Below, piece by piece: positions 1-9,216 of a DNA stretch of 64,000 nt. This stretch comes from Candidatus Margulisiibacteriota bacterium (GTDB taxonomy: Bacteria; Margulisbacteria; Riflemargulisbacteria; GWF2-39-127), in contig QKMY01000045.1 in assembly GCA_003242895.1 (NCBI GenBank), forward strand, positions 186,001-250,000, read 5' to 3'. Positions within the stretch are counted from its first letter, which is position 1; each line of letters begins with the position of its first letter. The notes under the pieces are model-generated. The model was not told the origin of the DNA and did no database searches. It saw nothing but the letters and a program-made list of their open reading frames with translations. The position numbers and the translations under genes are program-made.

Positions 1-416
1 TGCGTTGACTCTTTGGCCGCAACAGAACTGAATCCTTGATTCTCCTGGTTCCCCAGTTGTTTGAGGGCATGACTTAATGCTTCATTAAATTCAAGCAGAG
101 TAATTACTTTACTGTTAACCATCGCAGCATAATTATCACCACTTAGATAAGTACCTTTAATATCTTTTCTTAAAATATTTACGGTCGTAGGGGATTCCTC
201 AAGTTTCCGGACGTGGAGAACTCTTTTATGAAGCATCTTTGTATTATTTTTTTTGATAGCGATAGGATTAGATTTATTTGTACTTTCTCTTTTAATAGTA
301 GTTTCCTGGGCCTTCGCTTCTAGCGACCACAAACAAACCAGTATCATAAAAAAAACTAATTTTACTAGAAACTGCCCTCTGCTCAACTTATTATACTCAT
401 ATAGGTAATACGCCAT
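1..416 (-). CDS. SurA-like peptidyl-prolyl isomerase/foldase, N-terminal part (cut by window edge)
   Basis: About 138 residues are visible; the gene runs off the left edge. Residues 15-37 look like a signal peptide (hydrophobic stretch around VFFMILVCLW, then AKAQ as a likely cleavage site), so the protein should act in the periplasm. Around residues 97-115 the pattern AAMVNSKVITLLEFNEAL matches the start of the SurA/PrsA N-terminal chaperone domain (a V-N-x-x-x-I-T pattern followed by a helix). The catalytic parvulin domain would lie outside the window, so peptidyl-prolyl isomerase activity is inferred. It lies downstream of mfd on the same strand, a common arrangement for mfd and surA/prsA-type genes. 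The ATG at 416 has only a weak ribosome binding site; a much stronger one lies 60 bases upstream in front of an 11-codon frame. Confidence 0.6.
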   Translation of the reverse strand, partial: MAYYLYEYNKLSRGQFLVKLVFFMILVCLWSLEAKAQETTIKRESTNKSNPIAIKKNNTKMLHKRVLHVRKLEESPTTVNILRKDIKGTYLSGDNYAAMVNSKVITLLEFNEALSHALKQLGNQENQGFSSVAAKEST

Positions 417-438
417 CACATTGATTAACCCTTTTTCT

Positions 439-474
439 TTAACCTTTATTAATTAATATAGAGTTTTTGCTCAT
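439..474 (-). other. 11-codon upstream frame with a strong ribosome binding site
   Basis: An ATG at 474 follows GGAGGTGG (478-485) at ideal spacing and opens a frame of 11 codons ending in TAA at 439. It lies in the leader of the SurA-like gene, 22 bases before that gene's start. It could be a leader peptide, a translational-coupling device, or the original gene start disrupted by a frameshift. The sequence alone cannot decide between these. Confidence 0.35.
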
Positions 475-521
475 TTCCCACCTCCAAATATTCAGGCAGT
501 CAAGATTACAATCCCTCTACT

Positions 522-551
522 ATTATAATAGTTTACATTAGAATAAAACAA
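522..551 (-). promoter_or_regulatory. Sigma-70 type promoter for the SurA-like gene
   Basis: On the minus strand TTGTTT (546-551) is followed after 18 bases by a perfect TATAAT (522-527). It lies just past the mfd stop and upstream of the short leader frame and the SurA-like gene, so that gene can be transcribed independently of mfd. Confidence 0.5.
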
Positions 552-587
552 AAGTATCTAAGCTAATAATAATAGCAATCGTGGTCA

Positions 588-2741
588 TTATGTCAACTGA
601 TCTTTTAGCGATTTAACAAGCTTGACCACCTCTTCCGGCGGTTTCCCAAAGCGATCTTCCATTTCTCTCGCTACTTCTTCAATATCTTGAGTTTTTTTTG
701 AGGAAAATAATCGCTGATAAATAGCAATTTTCTGTTTGTGATCCTCAATATAATAGTCAGGGATATGCAGTAACCCCGTGACAAACTCCTTTGCCTGAGG
801 GACAGACTCACCCCTTGCCCGAGAGATGGAATCCTGAAGCAATTTACAATAGAGCTCAAATCCAATAGCAACCATATTCCCGTGCTGCTCAGCTCCCAAC
901 ACATTTCCCGCACCTCGAATCTGAAGATCTTTCATGGCAATATTAAACCCTGAGCCCAAAGCGGTATATTCAGCAATAGCTTCAAGCCTTTCACGTGCAT
1001 CTTTTGAAAGAACTTTTCCCGGTTGATACAACAGATAGGCGAAGGCATTCTTTGAAGTTCTTCCAACCCTGCCTCTTAACTGATGCAATTGAGAAAGCCC
1101 GAACTTGTCTGCATCGATAATAATGATCGTGTTAACATTGGCTATATCCAGTCCTGATTCTATGATGGTAGAACAAGCCAATATATCGTAATGTTTGTCG
1201 AGAAAGTCGAGCATGATTTTTTCCAGGCTATGACCTTTCATTTGACCATGGGCAACACCCACCTTCGCCTCTGGTACCAAACTGGATATTTTTTTAGCAG
1301 TCTTCTCTAAGGAGCGCACGTCATTATGGAGGTAAAAAACCTGACCACCCCGTGCAATTTCCTTTTCGACAGCCTGTTTGATAATATCCTCGTTATATGG
1401 CTCTACAATCGTTCGTACCGGTTCCCTTCCTTGCGGAGGCGTTGATATCACGCTGATGTCCCTCACTCCGGAAAGGCTCATATAAAGCGTGCGAGGGATA
1501 GGCGTCGCAGTCATTGTGAGCACATCAACGGTTTTCCTGAACTGCTTGAGTTTTTCTTTATGAACTACGCCAAACCGTTGCTCTTCATCGATAATTAGCA
1601 ATCCGATATCTTTAAACTGTATATCACCTTGAAGCAACCGATGTGTCCCGATAATGACATCAACTTTTCCTTCCTTAAGTTTTTGAATCACTGCAATTTG
1701 CTCTTTTTTGCTTCTAAATCGAGTGAGTACCTCAACGATAAGTCCGAACTCTTGAAACCTGCTGATACAGTTGAGATAATGCTGCTGTGCCAGAACGGTT
1801 GTAGGCACAAGTATTGCGACTTGCTTACTATCAAGCGAAGCCTTAAATGCCGCTCGAATCGCTATCTCTGTTTTTCCAAAACCAACGTCTCCACAGATGA
1901 GCCGATCCATTGGACGGGGAGTTTCCATATCTTTTTTCACTTCGAGTATGGCTTTTTCCTGATCTTTGGTTTCTTCATATGGGAAGGTTTCTTCCAGGTC
2001 AATTTGCCAGACCGAGTCAGCAGAAAACGCATACCCCGGCTGGTTATAACGGACCTTGTAGAGCTGCAACAACTCGCGTGCGATGTTCTGCGTGGCCTTC
2101 TGTGCTTTTCTTTTGATAGCTCGCCATTGACTGTCACTGAGCGAATGAATCTGCGCCACCACGCCGGAATCATCAAATTTGTGTATCAGATTTATTTGCT
2201 CAAGCGGAACATAGAGCTTGTCATTGCCTTTGTATTCCAGAAGCAGATATTCTCCTTCGATACTGTTGGTTGCAAGGTGTTTCAATCCCCGATACACTGC
2301 AACACCGTGATTCTCATGAACAACGTGATCACCATCATTATACTGGGCAACAATGGCTAAGGAAGCGCCACCTGAATTCGGAAGACGCGAAAACACTAGA
2401 GATTCTCTCTCATTTTCGCTAAACATAACTTTGTCTAACTTATTTATCGAGCACTGAGTATTGATGTCAAAGGTACGAACATCTTCCACCTTATCACCAA
2501 AATATTCTACTCTTACCGGATGGCTGTGATTTTGAGCAAATACGTCGATGATATCTCCTCTTACCGCGAACTCTCCCCGGTTCAGAACAAGAGGAACTCG
2601 TCTATAATTCTGGTTAACCAGCTGAAAGACTAGATTTGAATGAGGTATTTTTTCAGGACTTTTTAACTCGATAACAATTCTATTCATTTTTATCATAGGG
2701 ATCAGTAAATCCCTGACCATTATTTTTTTACAATACATCAC
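588..2741 (-). CDS. mfd: Short transcription-repair coupling factor Mfd
   Basis: This is the translocase that removes stalled RNA polymerase from DNA damage and hands the site to UvrA. It has 717 residues against about 1150 in the family. Residues 17-113 match Mfd domain D2, the UvrB-like UvrA-binding module (GEFAVRGDIIDVF, YFGDKVEDVRTFD). Residues 135-190 are the RNA-polymerase-interacting domain (GDHVVHENHGVAVYRG). The translocase follows, with Walker A GDVGFGKT at 284-291, DEEQ at 385-388, ATPIPRTL, and HQLRGRVGR near the end of the motor. Domains D1a, D1b and D3, about 250-380 residues in E. coli numbering, are absent, and D7 stops after its first half. The chain begins almost exactly at the D2 boundary, and I see no continuing frame upstream or after the stop. 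A minus-strand TATAAT at 2782-2787, preceded by TG, is a likely -10. The start is GTG 2741 or ATG 2738. Confidence 0.9.
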   Translation of the reverse strand: MMYCKKIMVRDLLIPMIKMNRIVIELKSPEKIPHSNLVFQLVNQNYRRVPLVLNRGEFAVRGDIIDVFAQNHSHPVRVEYFGDKVEDVRTFDINTQCSINKLDKVMFSENERESLVFSRLPNSGGASLAIVAQYNDGDHVVHENHGVAVYRGLKHLATNSIEGEYLLLEYKGNDKLYVPLEQINLIHKFDDSGVVAQIHSLSDSQWRAIKRKAQKATQNIARELLQLYKVRYNQPGYAFSADSVWQIDLEETFPYEETKDQEKAILEVKKDMETPRPMDRLICGDVGFGKTEIAIRAAFKASLDSKQVAILVPTTVLAQQHYLNCISRFQEFGLIVEVLTRFRSKKEQIAVIQKLKEGKVDVIIGTHRLLQGDIQFKDIGLLIIDEEQRFGVVHKEKLKQFRKTVDVLTMTATPIPRTLYMSLSGVRDISVISTPPQGREPVRTIVEPYNEDIIKQAVEKEIARGGQVFYLHNDVRSLEKTAKKISSLVPEAKVGVAHGQMKGHSLEKIMLDFLDKHYDILACSTIIESGLDIANVNTIIIIDADKFGLSQLHQLRGRVGRTSKNAFAYLLYQPGKVLSKDARERLEAIAEYTALGSGFNIAMKDLQIRGAGNVLGAEQHGNMVAIGFELYCKLLQDSISRARGESVPQAKEFVTGLLHIPDYYIEDHKQKIAIYQRLFSSKKTQDIEEVAREMEDRFGKPPEEVVKLVKSLKDQLT

Positions 2742-3107
2742 TTACCATACTGCGACGCTGTACGGTTAGCCGTAACGTCATATTATACCATATCTATATT
2801 ACCAATTCATATTCAATAAATCGTCTACGATAGCACCAATTATACGTGCAAAGTTGCACCCTTCATGACAGAAACATTCGAAACAAGTATTGCCGTAACT
2901 CTCTATAACGATTACCCATAGGGTTTGTTACCTATGCTAAGACATTATTGATATATATTATTTTTTGGGCATAAACAAGAAAAGGGGAACTCTTAGTGTA
3001 TTTAAAACTCAGCGTATAACCAAAGGCCATTCTATGAGAAAACCAGGCCCAGAACTAGATCTAGCAATTGGAATAGTTGCGCGGATTATCGAAAACAATT
3101 TGTAAAC
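2742..3107. other. Intergenic region between mfd and the TonB operon
   Basis: It holds the likely mfd -10 box (2782-2787, minus strand). The rest is AT-rich, with no conserved gene, strong terminator or repeat that I can see. A 23-codon plus-strand frame at 3034-3105 has no ribosome binding site and is not called. Confidence 0.5.
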
Positions 3108-3872
3108 CTACTCTAACCTGAAATGAATGACAACAGTGCCCCATTGAGCCCTCTTCTCAATGTTAGGACTAAGCACCTCAAATTTCCATTTTTGTACTGC
3201 TTCGACAGCCAGCCTATCAAGATCAAAATGCCCGGATAAGGTCTCAACTTCAACTGTCATAACATTCCCCACGGGATCAACCCAGAACTTCAACTCGACA
3301 TCCGATTCGATCCCTTTCTGCTTTGCCCACTCGGGATACGAAGGGTATAAAGCTTTAATAAGCTTCCTTTTGGCTACCGGCCCTTCTATGAGAGCATTCC
3401 CATTTCCGCCTTCACCGTTATTATTTCCCGGACTACCCGCACCAGCCAAATTATCACCGGCACTGCTATTTTCTTCTGTTATCACTTGTGGTGGGCTAAT
3501 CACATTAACCGGTTCCTTTTTAATAACCTGTTCGGTAACTTTGGGTTCGATTTTGGGTTGGACTTTTACGATTTCTTTCTCTGGGGCGAAAACAGGAATT
3601 ATTGTCTCTTTTACTACCGGAGGTCTGCTCTTTACCTGAGAATCAGTTTTTAAATTTTTTTGACTTGGCGGCGGTTGTGCTGGCGTAGAAGCTTGCGGCT
3701 CCATCTCAGTCGCGATTTGCGGTACAATTTCAGAAACAAATGCGATTTCCATATACTGGGGAGGTTTTGGAACACGGTCTAAATCTATAAAGGTAAGGGA
3801 AAAAATAAGCACACAATGGAAAATCATTGAAACAATAACAGATAGAGAAAAATAGTAAGTATCCTTTTTCAT
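3108..3872 (-). CDS. TonB-family energy transducer
   Basis: This inner-membrane protein spans the periplasm and drives outer-membrane transport. Residues 10-32 form the single N-terminal membrane helix (SLSVIVSMIFHCVLIFSLTF). A proline- and lysine-rich spacer follows, then a Gly/Asn-rich linker around residue 150. The C-terminal TonB domain covers about residues 170-254 and shows the family pattern YPEWAKQKGIESDVELKFWV followed by VQKWKF. ATG 3872 is preferred because AAGG lies six bases upstream; a TTG at 3878 is the alternative. It is last in an operon after a TPR protein and an outer-membrane barrel. The membrane helix lacks the usual SxxxH motif spacing of E. coli TonB but has Ser and His (S18, H22). 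No ExbB or ExbD lies in the window, so the motor must be encoded elsewhere. Confidence 0.85.
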   Translation of the reverse strand: MKKDTYYFSLSVIVSMIFHCVLIFSLTFIDLDRVPKPPQYMEIAFVSEIVPQIATEMEPQASTPAQPPPSQKNLKTDSQVKSRPPVVKETIIPVFAPEKEIVKVQPKIEPKVTEQVIKKEPVNVISPPQVITEENSSAGDNLAGAGSPGNNNGEGGNGNALIEGPVAKRKLIKALYPSYPEWAKQKGIESDVELKFWVDPVGNVMTVEVETLSGHFDLDRLAVEAVQKWKFEVLSPNIEKRAQWGTVVIHFRLE

Positions 3873-3921
3873 TGCCAACCTTCTGATTTGGTAGATGAAA
3901 CCTTGTAGTAAAATCCGAGAT

Positions 3922-5535
3922 CTATAAATTAAGGGTAAATCCTACCGCTACGATAAAGTTTTCATCCGGGATATTTTGATATATATAACGTTTTTGTCCA
4001 AGAATATTTTTAATTGAAAGGTATCCCTCAAATTTCTTCGAAATCTGCTTCTTCAAGCTTGTATCGAACGTTATATTTCCGGGAACTGTGCCTCCGGTAG
4101 AACTGGCATACTGATCTGATATTATATTGACCCTAGATTGCCACAATAGCGAGGGATCAAGAGTATAATTAAATTCCAGCATCCCTTTTATAAAAGGAAT
4201 ATACGGAACCTTGATCGACGGTTTTTCAGCACTTGCTCCGGTTAAGGATATAAGTGTTCGAAGCTGTGCCTGATCATTGAAGGTATACGATGCATCACAC
4301 TCTAAGGCTATCACGGAAATATCAGTCCCATTGTGATATTCGACAAGTTTATTCCCATTAATATCAGATAACAGTAATGGATCTTTAACCATCTTACCGT
4401 TGAGCTTCATAACCAGCTCCCAGTTTTTGAAATATCTCGAACTTACTCCCAGTTCAGTCTGAAAAAACCTTCGTTCAGGATGTATCCGTCCGGCATTTTC
4501 CCTATAAGGATCTGACATATAGAGGTCATCGTTGCTTGGGAATTCCATTCCAGGAAAATATTTTATCCATGCGGTGGACGCCTCTTCGAACTCTCGAGTA
4601 TACTGCACTACGAGGGACATCTGATTATATTGAGAGGCCTCGTTCCAGAAAAAAGGTGCATCAATCCCTAACCCTAATTTCTCATCTAATGAAAGCATTT
4701 GTTCATAAAAAGCATTGGCCGTGAAATAACTAAACCCATTGCTTAGTCCATTTATCCTACCGAGCTTTAGTCGGGTTTTGATCGGCAATTCACTATATTT
4801 ATTCGTCTGATAGTTCGCTACCAGCCCCACATCAGTAAGTTGATGTGATTTATTTGAAATTGCCTGAGAAAATGGTGAAATCACTCCTTGAACGAAGAGA
4901 TTATCCTGATACTCGAGGGGTATCGTCATCCCGCCAAGAATCTTGAGCTGGCTTTTTTCAAAATTTTTGCTCCCGCCAGGGATTTCACTTTGATAGCGTT
5001 TATAGTCGGCATCAAAGTCGGTATTATTATCAAATACTACCGTTGATAAACTTCCGGTGAGATGATCTAAACTAAAATTATGAGAGTTGCTAATTAATCG
5101 CTGATTTCTCTCAAGTTCAACATAATATCTGTTACTATCGTCACTTTTTCCGTAGAAATATTTATAGTTTACGATGGAGCTGCCAAACAACATATAAAAA
5201 TTATTGATTGACTGGACTAGCCGGTTTTTATTATCAATTATTATTGGAGCTTCTTTGCTATCAGGGAAAAATGCAAAAACAAAGTTTTTCTGCATCACCG
5301 GTTTTTCTTTTGCTAACCTGGGAACATCAATATCGACATGCTCTTTTTCAATTTCATTCATGCTCGAAGCATCCCGTGCCTTAATCGTTATATCAGGAAT
5401 ATCAAAACCTGAGATTGAATCCTCAGTAACACTCGTAGATACAGATGCATTCGGAGTCTCAGCAAAGCATGGCAATATGATCATACCAATACAACATGCA
5501 AACGCAATAAGTTCCTTCAATACAAATACTTTCAC
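3922..5535 (-). CDS. Outer-membrane beta-barrel, TonB-dependent-receptor-like
   Basis: Predicted outer-membrane protein of about 537 residues with an N-terminal signal peptide (hydrophobic FACCIGMIILPCFAE). After a short segment containing FDIPDITIKARDA, alternating polar and hydrophobic strands continue to the C-terminus. The ending SIKNILGQKRYIYQ and VAVGFTLNL resembles the last strands of TonB-dependent receptors. A full plug domain is not obvious, since only about 60 residues precede the barrel-like region. It could therefore be a plug-poor receptor or another barrel that uses TonB. The neighbouring tonB and TPR genes support a transport role; the substrate is unknown. GTG 5535 is chosen because AGAGGGG lies about six bases upstream; TTG 5541 is possible. 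It starts 12 bases after the TPR gene ends. Confidence 0.65.
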   Translation of the reverse strand: MKVFVLKELIAFACCIGMIILPCFAETPNASVSTSVTEDSISGFDIPDITIKARDASSMNEIEKEHVDIDVPRLAKEKPVMQKNFVFAFFPDSKEAPIIIDNKNRLVQSINNFYMLFGSSIVNYKYFYGKSDDSNRYYVELERNQRLISNSHNFSLDHLTGSLSTVVFDNNTDFDADYKRYQSEIPGGSKNFEKSQLKILGGMTIPLEYQDNLFVQGVISPFSQAISNKSHQLTDVGLVANYQTNKYSELPIKTRLKLGRINGLSNGFSYFTANAFYEQMLSLDEKLGLGIDAPFFWNEASQYNQMSLVVQYTREFEEASTAWIKYFPGMEFPSNDDLYMSDPYRENAGRIHPERRFFQTELGVSSRYFKNWELVMKLNGKMVKDPLLLSDINGNKLVEYHNGTDISVIALECDASYTFNDQAQLRTLISLTGASAEKPSIKVPYIPFIKGMLEFNYTLDPSLLWQSRVNIISDQYASSTGGTVPGNITFDTSLKKQISKKFEGYLSIKNILGQKRYIYQNIPDENFIVAVGFTLNL

Positions 5536-5547
5536 AGACAACCCCTC

Positions 5548-7647
5548 TTAATTATCTTTTGGTTTTAATTTATCCTTATTCTCAATTTGTTGCAAAATTA
5601 TATCTTTTTCGTTATATTTCTTTTGATAGTCATCTATTTCAGCTTTGGCTTCCTCTAACCGATCTAGCTTATTGAGGCTTAAGATAGCGCCATATTGGAG
5701 ATTTTTCGACCAGTTACTATCCGAATATTTCTCCGAGCCCTTCTTATAATATGTAAGCGCATTCGCATAATCCTTGCTGTTATAATAAGAATCCGCTATT
5801 TTCAAATAAATCTCGCTTGGTGACGACCACTTTGGCTTCAGATCTAATAGGGAGAAAAAAATCTGTCTAGCTTTATCCCACAGCCTTAATCGAAAATACG
5901 CAGAAGCTTCCCAGTATCTGGCTTTTTCCTGAATTGATTCATCGATACTAATAGAGTTCAATCTATGAAATTGATTAATGGCTTCATAGAGCTTTTCCTG
6001 TTTATAAAGAATATATCCCTGATAAAATATGGCTTTTTCGAGCAATTGAGAAGTAGGATACATTTGCGCAAACTCTTCCAAACTCTTCAAGGCTTCAGAA
6101 TATGAGTGGGCGTTAAGCAAACTTTCGGATTTTAAGAAGGATGCATTTTTTGTAAGATCGCTATCTTTATAGGAGGTAACAAACTGTCCAAAATATTTTG
6201 CACTGTCGCGATAATTTTTCATGAGATAACTACACCAGGCTAGGTTGTACAATGACTGCATTTTGTAGGGGTGGTTCGGCAGGTTTTCTATTATCAGCTG
6301 GTAATAGTTTTTTGCTTTATCATAACTATTTGCTTTATAGTAAATATCAGCAACAAAATACAGTGATTCATTTTTATAGCTGCCACTTGAAATTTGCTCA
6401 AATACTCCGGTTGCTTTTTCATATTCTTTAAGCTTATAAAACGCAACTCCCCGCTCAAGCATTATTGCATCCAAATAATTACCTTGAGGGTAATTCTGTA
6501 AATAAATATCGGTTTTATCAATGAGTTCAGTCCACCGTAATCTCTGATACAAAACCGAAGACTGCAGATTAACAACCTTTTCCAGCAGATTATTATCAGT
6601 TACGGTCGTTGCTAACTGGGCAAGAATGCCTTCAGTCTTATCAAATTGCTGCAGTTTATTGTGAATCAAAGCCTGTTGGTATAATACTTTTTGTTTCTTA
6701 TTTGCATCCCCCGTTATCGCAGTATACCGCGAAAATTCTTTCAGAGCTTCTTCATATTTCTCTAACTGAAAAAAACTCCACCCCATCCCTAGATAGGCGG
6801 ACTCCAGGTAGGGGGACTCAGGAAGTAAATTGAAGTAACAACTTATCGCTTTGTTATAGGAATTATCTTGAAAAGCTATTTCGGCCAGCAGCAAATTGGC
6901 TTCATAATTGTATTTCGATTTTGGAAAGTTATTTACGTACTTTTCAAGTATGCTTTGAGCAGCTGCATACTCTTTTAAACTGAAATGCGCGTTTGCGAGA
7001 AAAAAAAGTGAACTTTCCTCAAGTTCGCGCTTCCCTTTCTTCACTAAGCCAGAAAAAAAACGTTTTGCCTGCGGGTAATTATTCTGCAGCAAATATATTC
7101 TTCCCAAAGAATAACGAGCATAATCTCCATATTCGAATCCCGGGCTTGAGGTAACAATATCGTTGTAATAATGCTTCGCTTGTTCGTAGCCTGAGGTCAA
7201 ATAATAGCTTTCAGCAATCCAATATTTCGCGTAAAGATGAAACTTTGAGTACGGGTACCTTCGCTCCAGGAGGGTAAAATAATTAATAGCTTCGGGATAG
7301 TTCGACTGCTGATAAGCAATATGACCCAATTCGAACAAGGCGACATCGCTATATCCATAACCATTCGAAGTAAGCACCAGCTTATAATTCTCTTTGGCCT
7401 TATCAACATTATTAAGATTTTTGTAGCTCTCTGCGAGATAAAAATAGGCAATTTTCTTATTTTCGAGTTCTCCGGCAGTAATGAGGACTTTGTTAAGTTG
7501 CTCAATTGCCAGAATATAAGCATCTTTCTCAAAAAGACTTATCGCAAGGTCCAAATTTCGGTTAACACTATCACTTGCTGAAACGACCTCACACAGTAAC
7601 AGAATGGAAATAATTATGGGAAAAATTTTTTTACTTATTTTCAACAC
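5548..7647 (-). CDS. Large tetratricopeptide-repeat protein
   Basis: A 699-residue exported protein. The N-terminus has a signal-peptide-like segment (IFPIIISILLLCEVVSAS). The rest is almost entirely TPR-like helical hairpins, recognisable by recurring A-x-x-x-Y-x-x-A and P-x-x-x-Y patterns (for example YAKYWIAESYYLTSGYEQA and YFLANAHFSLKEYAAA in spirit). I estimate 15 or more repeats. It is the first gene of an operon with an outer-membrane barrel and TonB, so a periplasmic scaffold or assembly role for that transporter is likely but inferred. The start is GTG 7647, with AGGT upstream; a TTG follows directly. The C-terminus is lysine- and glutamate-rich. Confidence 0.7.
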   Translation of the reverse strand: MLKISKKIFPIIISILLLCEVVSASDSVNRNLDLAISLFEKDAYILAIEQLNKVLITAGELENKKIAYFYLAESYKNLNNVDKAKENYKLVLTSNGYGYSDVALFELGHIAYQQSNYPEAINYFTLLERRYPYSKFHLYAKYWIAESYYLTSGYEQAKHYYNDIVTSSPGFEYGDYARYSLGRIYLLQNNYPQAKRFFSGLVKKGKRELEESSLFFLANAHFSLKEYAAAQSILEKYVNNFPKSKYNYEANLLLAEIAFQDNSYNKAISCYFNLLPESPYLESAYLGMGWSFFQLEKYEEALKEFSRYTAITGDANKKQKVLYQQALIHNKLQQFDKTEGILAQLATTVTDNNLLEKVVNLQSSVLYQRLRWTELIDKTDIYLQNYPQGNYLDAIMLERGVAFYKLKEYEKATGVFEQISSGSYKNESLYFVADIYYKANSYDKAKNYYQLIIENLPNHPYKMQSLYNLAWCSYLMKNYRDSAKYFGQFVTSYKDSDLTKNASFLKSESLLNAHSYSEALKSLEEFAQMYPTSQLLEKAIFYQGYILYKQEKLYEAINQFHRLNSISIDESIQEKARYWEASAYFRLRLWDKARQIFFSLLDLKPKWSSPSEIYLKIADSYYNSKDYANALTYYKKGSEKYSDSNWSKNLQYGAILSLNKLDRLEEAKAEIDDYQKKYNEKDIILQQIENKDKLKPKDN

Positions 7648-7771
7648 TAAGATACCTAGCCATGAAGCTATATTAATATTCCTATAGTAGTAATCGAACT
7701 TCGTTAACTAAATACTAACATAGCATAGTGCTTATAAGCAACGTGGCAGCATTGCAGTCGATTTCCTTATA

Positions 7772-7800
7772 TTGACCCGATTTAATCATCATGATATAAA
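7772..7800 (+). promoter_or_regulatory. Promoter of pgk
   Basis: TTGACC (7772-7777), a 17-base spacer ending in TGA, and TATAAA (7795-7800) form a near-consensus promoter with an extended -10. It lies about 40 bases before pgk in the region divergent from the TPR operon. Confidence 0.65.
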
Positions 7801-7838
7801 TTTACTTAGGTTTCGGAAATAATGAGGAGGGGAAATAA

Positions 7839-9038
7839 ATGAACAAAAAATCAATCCATGATTTGAAAAAATCTGACCTTGCAGACAAAAAAGTACTGGT
7901 AAGAGTAGACTATAATGTGCCAATCGCTGATGGCAAGATCACAGACGACCAGAGGATCAAAGCAACAATCCCTACAATTAATTATCTCGTTAGCAATGGA
8001 GCTAAGGTAATTCTGATGTCACATCTCGGAAGACCGAAAGGTGCTGTAAAAGAAGAGTTACGACTAGATCCTATCGCAGAAAGATTGAGTGACCTATTAA
8101 ATAAATCTATTATTAAAACAGATGACTGCATAGGTGAAGAGGTAGAAAAATCGGTTAATAACATGAAATCCGGAGACGTACTCCTGCTAGAAAATTTACG
8201 ATTCTATAAAGAAGAAGAAGCAAACAGCGAAAACTTTTCAAAGAAACTCGCCAGCCTTGGAGATATCTATGTTAATGATGCTTTTGGAACTGCGCACAGA
8301 GCGCACGCATCAACGGCAGGAATTGCACAGTTTCTACCCGCATATGCCGGTCTCTTAGTCCAAAAGGAACTCGATATTATGGGAAAAGCCCTGTCTAATC
8401 CGAAACGACCTTTTGTCGCAATAATCGGAGGAGCAAAAGTCGGATCAAAAATTGGTGTCTTAAAAAATCTTCTTGATAAAGTAGGAACCGATGGCGCTAT
8501 CATAATAGGTGGCGGCATGGCATATACGTTTCTTAAGGCAAAAGGTTATGAAGTTGGAAAATCACTCCTTGATAAAGATAACCTTGATGTAGCAAAAGAA
8601 TTCATGGCTAAAGCAGAAACTGCAAATGTAAAAGTTGTGTTCCCAATAGATTTAGTTGTTGCTGATGACTATTCAGAAAACGCCAACACAAAGGTAGTTG
8701 ATAGTGACAAGATCCCTGCGGATTGGGAGGCACTTGATATCGGACCACAAACGATAAATAAATTTGCACAATACATTGAGACCGCGGCTACGGTAATATG
8801 GAACGGGCCAATGGGCGTATTTGAAATGGATAAATTTTCAGTAGGCACAAACGCAATTGCGAAAATCCTTGCTGAAAGCAAAGCAATATCGATTATTGGC
8901 GGCGGAGATAGTGCTGCAGCAGTAGAAAAAGCCGGCCTTGCAGATAAAATGACACACATTTCCACCGGCGGGGGAGCCTCGCTTGAATTCCTCGAAGGCA
9001 TAGAATTGCCCGGGATTGCAGTTCTACAAGACAAATAA
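7839..9038 (+). CDS. pgk: Phosphoglycerate kinase
   Basis: Cytoplasmic glycolytic enzyme making ATP and 3-phosphoglycerate from 1,3-bisphosphoglycerate. At 399 residues it has the usual length. The N-terminal signature [12 protein letters not shown], then [21 protein letters not shown] and [14 protein letters not shown] are typical of the substrate-binding domain. [16 protein letters not shown] and WNGPMGVFE are in the nucleotide-binding domain, and [13 protein letters not shown] and [15 protein letters not shown] close the protein. A strong ribosome binding site (GAGGAGGGG) lies before ATG 7839. It has its own promoter and is followed by a strong terminator, so it is a single-gene unit. Confidence 0.98.
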   Translation: MNKKSIHDLKKSDLADKKVLVRVDYNVPIADGKITDDQRIKATIPTINYLVSNGAKVILMSHLGRPKGAVKEELRLDPIAERLSDLLNKSIIKTDDCIGEEVEKSVNNMKSGDVLLLENLRFYKEEEANSENFSKKLASLGDIYVNDAFGTAHRAHASTAGIAQFLPAYAGLLVQKELDIMGKALSNPKRPFVAIIGGAKVGSKIGVLKNLLDKVGTDGAIIIGGGMAYTFLKAKGYEVGKSLLDKDNLDVAKEFMAKAETANVKVVFPIDLVVADDYSENANTKVVDSDKIPADWEALDIGPQTINKFAQYIETAATVIWNGPMGVFEMDKFSVGTNAIAKILAESKAISIIGGGDSAAAVEKAGLADKMTHISTGGGASLEFLEGIELPGIAVLQDK

Positions 9039-9063
9039 ATAAAAGATTCGCAGTTGTTCTACA

Positions 9064-9099
9064 AGTATTCCCGCGCAATAGCGCGGGAATACTATTTTT
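9064..9099 (+). terminator. Intrinsic terminator of pgk
   Basis: A perfect 13-bp stem (9064-9076 with 9081-9093) with the four-base loop AATA and a run of T at 9095-9099 lies 26 bases after the pgk stop. Confidence 0.92.
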
Positions 9100-9216
9100 C
9101 CCGAATTATTTCCCGAATACTACATGATTTTCAAAAAAAACATTTTTCACATTTATAGACTAGAAATGTACTTGAAATAAGCTATAATAGATCAGGATTG
9201 AAAATTTAAAAGGAGA

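Noticed and set aside
3034-3105. 23-codon plus-strand frame (MRKPGPELDLAIGIVARIIE...) between mfd and tonB
   Set aside because: No ribosome binding site, no promoter and no recognised family; it ends three bases before a convergent gene. Too short to support.
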